Positions 17,656-20,464 of a stretch of 20,464 bases of DNA are shown here, in pieces. The first letter of the stretch is position 1, and the number at the start of each line of letters is the position of its first letter. The notes beneath the pieces are model-generated. The model worked only from the letters and a program-made list of their open reading frames with translations. It was not told the origin of the DNA and ran no database searches. Made by a program: the position numbers and the translations under genes. Origin of the DNA: Chitinophaga pinensis (GTDB taxonomy: Bacteria > Planctomycetota > Phycisphaerae > Phycisphaerales > SM1A02); NCBI GenBank assembly GCA_943329105.2, contig CALQCP020000015.1, positions 1 through 20,464 on the forward strand, read 5' to 3'.

Positions 17656-17823
17656 ACTCACATGTCCGTCACTACAACGTCGACCGACTCCCTTAAACCG
17701 ACCATCCAACTCTGTAACCGCAGCCAGATACTCATCCGGCTCAAGAGGTCCGCATTGAGAAACAAACGAGAGTTGCCGATGTGGGCATCGTCGTGTCAGT
17801 GAGTTGTGAATACGGACGATCAT
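17656..17823 (-). pseudogene. Decayed 5' fragment of a second cysS
   Basis: Three blocks in order match the start of the intact CysRS at 4138. (a) From ATG 17823 the frame reads M-I-V-RIHNSLT, against V-T-A-L-RIHNTLS in the intact protein. (b) After loss of about 24 codons and a frame change, 17792-17736 reads DDAHIGNSRLFLNADLLSR, identical at 15 of 19 positions to the intact HIGN catalytic-motif region. (c) 17673-17656, in another frame, reads SD-GHVS where the intact protein has TDVGHMT; this block is weak. The DNA differs from intact cysS mainly at third codon positions, so the copy diverged while functional and then broke. The zinc cysteine block, KMSKS and everything after are absent. 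It starts with an ATGA overlap on the double-glycosyltransferase stop, as intact cysS does (GTGA) with its own upstream glycosyltransferase. Confidence 0.82.
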
Positions 17824-20429
17824 TGACTATCCGCTAACCGATGGATGTGACGTCGCCATGCCGCGCACTGATGTTCAAGTGCCCAACGAGCCTCTAGGCC
17901 GCGTCGACCGCGCAATCCCTGTGCCAGCGCGAGGGTGGGTGCCGCCTGAAGTTCGCGGATCGCCGCGACGAGCCCGGCACAGTCCCCATTGGGTACCACA
18001 TAGCCGCAGTCTTCATCGATGATTACCCGCGCTACCTCACTGCTGTCCGGTCCGACATAAATGGTCGGACGACCTGCAGCCATGACTCCATAGAACTTGC
18101 TCGGTAGCAGCAGTCCCTCGAAGCCATTGGCAACAAGGACTAAGTGAACATCGCCAAGCGATATCAAGTCACCAAGGCGAGAGCGGGGCTGGTACGGTCG
18201 CATGATCACATTACGGATGTTGTTGCGCTCGATGAACTCCTCAATACGAGGCCGCGCGACACCGCTTCCAACAAATACCCAGCGAATGACGTCGTCATCG
18301 CGCAGAGCGAGCATTGCATCGCACACTGTGGAAACGTCGTGACCCACACCACAGTTCCCGGAATACTCAATGACGAAACGATCTCCGATGTCCCACTCAG
18401 CACGAAATGGGTTTGGTCCAGCAATCTTCGGGATCACTCCTGCACTGGATCCACGCAGAATTGCCAACGCATCGACTGCGGGCTCGAAGCGACGGGCTGG
18501 GACGTTTGGTACTTCTGCCGGATCAGACCACGGGGTGATCATCGCCAAGTGCGAAGGGTCGATGCCCTTGGTAAGTACGCGCTCGCGCATACACCGGCCC
18601 AGTACAACAACGAGGTCGGCACGTCGCAAGCACACACGGTCGAGAAAGTCAAAGGTTCGATGTGCGATACTGCCGCGTTTCATGATTCCGGCAGCAATCG
18701 GCACATCTGGATACAGGTCCATGGTCCAGAACACGAAGCGCGTTCCCTTGGTCCAGCGGAGAAATAGTCCAACAAGTGCGATGAATGGTGGCGTAGTCAA
18801 GCACACCACAACATCATGCCGAGGCAGCGACATCGCCTTAAACAAGCACGCAAAGTTAAACGCTAGGAAGTCAAACGAACGCGAGGCAATCCCCCGCTTT
18901 CCAAACACGATACTAGTAACACGGTGTATCTCAATTCCGTCCACCAATTCGTAGCTCGGTAACACACTTCCAGCATGCCCGTAGATACTCCGGGAAGCAA
19001 TCGCTGATACGTGATCGCCGTGAGAGCGCAAATACCGGGCGAGATCAAACGCATGCTGAGCAGTGGCGGCCACGTCTGGCCAGAATCCTTGATTGAGGAT
19101 CAGTACCCGAAGCGGTTCCTCATCAGCGACCGGCGCAACGGGTTGTGATTGCGGCTGCAAGACCCCCTCAAGGATTCCGAGCATCTTCAGCGCGAGAAAT
19201 TTGCGGTCGAAGCATCCAGCTGCGGTCAAACACCGTGCCTGAAATGCAGCGCGTTCCTCAGGTTGTGAACTGCATCGCTCCAGCGCTTCGCAGAGTTCGT
19301 CTACTGATTCAGGGGTGAAAGGAATTCCAACGCCGTGTTCGCGCACAATCTCTGCGGATTCGCCTTCCACACCATGCAGGACGGGAATACCCATGCCCAT
19401 GCATTCGAAGAGTTTCGACGGAATAACAGTAGTGAAGAGTTCGGTCCGGCGCAGGTGGATGATGGACACATCTAAAAGCGACCAGTAGCGAGCAACATCC
19501 GCCTTAGATACCGAGTCAACAAATACGACATTGTCCAGCTTCAATCGCTCGGCAGCCTCGCGCAACGCTTGCTTGCGAGCACCGTCGCCAAGAAAGATAA
19601 ATGCGAAGTTTTTCCCACGCAGGCGATCAGCGGCGCCTAGTAGTGTCTCCAGCGCGTGCGCCATTCCGTGTGTGCCGATGTAGCCCGCCACAAACTTTCC
19701 TTCAAGGTTGAGCTTCTTGGTTAGCTCTGCATCCTTCGGTCGCGGCATGAATTGCGAAACATCCACACCGTTTGTCACGACATGAATCTTCGAGCCATCG
19801 ATTCCGCGGCGGACGAGCACCTTTTTGAATGACTCCGTGACCGAAACAACCGCGGCAGCTTTGCGGTAAAGGAATAACTCCAGCCGCTCAAGCATGCGAA
19901 TGGCACGCGAATCCTTCATTGCGCCCACAGCTTTGATTGACTCAGGCCAAAGGTCACGGAGCTCAAAGACGTACGGGACATCCTTCAATCGGCTCAGTAC
20001 ATACGCCGCACAAGCGGTAAAGAATTGCGGCGATGTGCCAACGATAATGTCCACACTTTGCACCCACGGTCCCGCCAGAATCGCTGACATCATGAAACTG
20101 AGGTAGTCCATGACGCGCCGAGTAAATCCCTCGTTGGCGGTGATGTACGACCACACACGAATGACTTCGATCCCCTCCACCTGCTCGCGCTGCCAAAGGC
20201 GATTGCGGTATCCGTCGAACACACGCCCCTTGGGAAAATTCGGCGCGCATGTAATGACGGTAACCCGGTGACCAGCCTTCACCCATTCGCGGCAATGCTC
20301 AAACGTGCGGCTCGCTGGCGCGTTGACCTCGGGCGGGAAATTGTCAGTGAGGAAGAGAATGTGCACGTCAGGTCCAGTCCAAGCAAACGGTGCAGCTGCG
20401 TTCGGAAAATTCCGCGCACGAACGTTCAT
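17820..20429 (-). CDS. Tandem fusion of two GT4 glycosyltransferases (WbuB/WcaI-like)
   Basis: An 869-aa protein made of two complete GT-B glycosyltransferases. Domain 1 (about 22-422): VHILFLTDNFPPEVNAPASRT at its start, FELRDLWPES (155-164), VTNGVDVSQF (218-227), YIGTHG (250-255) and PSKLFECMGMGIPV (337-350), the pattern of WbuB-type enzymes. A Pro/Gln linker (424-438) leads to domain 2 (about 440-869): RVLILNQGFWPDVAATAQ, FWTMDLYPDVP, ITPWSD, EYSGNCGVGH and LPSKFYGVMAAGRPTI, the WcaI-like pattern. Both keep donor-site blocks, so two consecutive sugar additions by one polypeptide are plausible. The start is uncertain: ATG 20429 lacks a ribosome site, and a GTG at 20366 immediately before HILFLTDN is where single-domain homologues usually begin. 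Its stop overlaps the ATG of the cysS relic. Upstream genes lie outside the window. Confidence 0.93.
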   Translation of the reverse strand: MNVRARNFPNAAAPFAWTGPDVHILFLTDNFPPEVNAPASRTFEHCREWVKAGHRVTVITCAPNFPKGRVFDGYRNRLWQREQVEGIEVIRVWSYITANEGFTRRVMDYLSFMMSAILAGPWVQSVDIIVGTSPQFFTACAAYVLSRLKDVPYVFELRDLWPESIKAVGAMKDSRAIRMLERLELFLYRKAAAVVSVTESFKKVLVRRGIDGSKIHVVTNGVDVSQFMPRPKDAELTKKLNLEGKFVAGYIGTHGMAHALETLLGAADRLRGKNFAFIFLGDGARKQALREAAERLKLDNVVFVDSVSKADVARYWSLLDVSIIHLRRTELFTTVIPSKLFECMGMGIPVLHGVEGESAEIVREHGVGIPFTPESVDELCEALERCSSQPEERAAFQARCLTAAGCFDRKFLALKMLGILEGVLQPQSQPVAPVADEEPLRVLILNQGFWPDVAATAQHAFDLARYLRSHGDHVSAIASRSIYGHAGSVLPSYELVDGIEIHRVTSIVFGKRGIASRSFDFLAFNFACLFKAMSLPRHDVVVCLTTPPFIALVGLFLRWTKGTRFVFWTMDLYPDVPIAAGIMKRGSIAHRTFDFLDRVCLRRADLVVVLGRCMRERVLTKGIDPSHLAMITPWSDPAEVPNVPARRFEPAVDALAILRGSSAGVIPKIAGPNPFRAEWDIGDRFVIEYSGNCGVGHDVSTVCDAMLALRDDDVIRWVFVGSGVARPRIEEFIERNNIRNVIMRPYQPRSRLGDLISLGDVHLVLVANGFEGLLLPSKFYGVMAAGRPTIYVGPDSSEVARVIIDEDCGYVVPNGDCAGLVAAIRELQAAPTLALAQGLRGRRGLEARWALEHQCAAWRRHIHRLADSQ

Positions 20430-20464
20430 TAGACATCAAGACGCCAAATTCCGGATGCCAGGTG

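Noticed and set aside
17404..17802. 132-codon plus-strand open frame opposite the cysS relic
   Set aside because: No ribosome site and a composition rich in S, T and R like a random frame; the minus strand explains the region better as decayed cysS.
17542..17823. 93-codon minus-strand open frame starting in the ATGA overlap, as a possible intact small gene
   Set aside because: Only its first ten or so residues match CysRS in this frame; the DDAHIGN block lies in another frame, so it is a frameshifted relic rather than a functional small protein.

Overview
The window looks like chromosomal DNA from a Gram-negative bacterium, most likely a planctomycete of the Phycisphaerae type. That is an inference from three things: a coaE-rho housekeeping pair, a CysRS with a long insert after its first catalytic motif, and many large exported proteins of no recognisable family. 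G+C is moderately high by eye. No rRNA, tRNA, CRISPR array or intact mobile element was seen.

Layout. (1) 129-5001, minus strand: a glycosyltransferase family 2 gene, cysS, coaE and rho, transcribed in that order. The GT2 stop and the cysS start share a GTGA overlap. A reasonable sigma70-like promoter lies just upstream of the GT2 gene. (2) 5168-13154, plus strand: a tight four-gene run. It encodes an exported two-domain protein with a Pro/Thr repeat linker, a polytopic Wzy/O-antigen-ligase-like membrane protein, a GT4 glycosyltransferase, and a large exported glycoside-hydrolase-like protein. (3) 13501-20429, minus strand: a double-GT4 fusion protein (869 aa), a Wzx-like flippase and an acyltransferase-3/SGNH protein, separated by unusually long gaps.

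Together regions 2 and 3 plus the GT2 gene read as a surface-polysaccharide locus. Glycosyltransferases build the repeat unit, Wzx flips it, the Wzy-like protein polymerises or ligates it, the membrane acyltransferase decorates it, and two exported proteins may trim or bind it. No initiating sugar-phosphate transferase, chain-length regulator or outer-membrane exporter is visible; these may lie beyond 20464 or elsewhere.

The most notable observation is a decayed second cysS. Directly after the stop of the double-GT4 gene, in the same orientation and with an ATGA overlap, 17823-17656 holds a broken copy of the cysS 5' end. It has an RIHNSL start peptide, then a deletion and frameshift, then DDAHIGN-R-FLNAD. 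Intact cysS at 4138 has the same start context after another glycosyltransferase. The polysaccharide genes between them are therefore bracketed by an intact and a ruined cysS in direct orientation. This suggests the roughly 13.7 kb segment arrived, together with its own cysS allele, next to or inside an older cysS.
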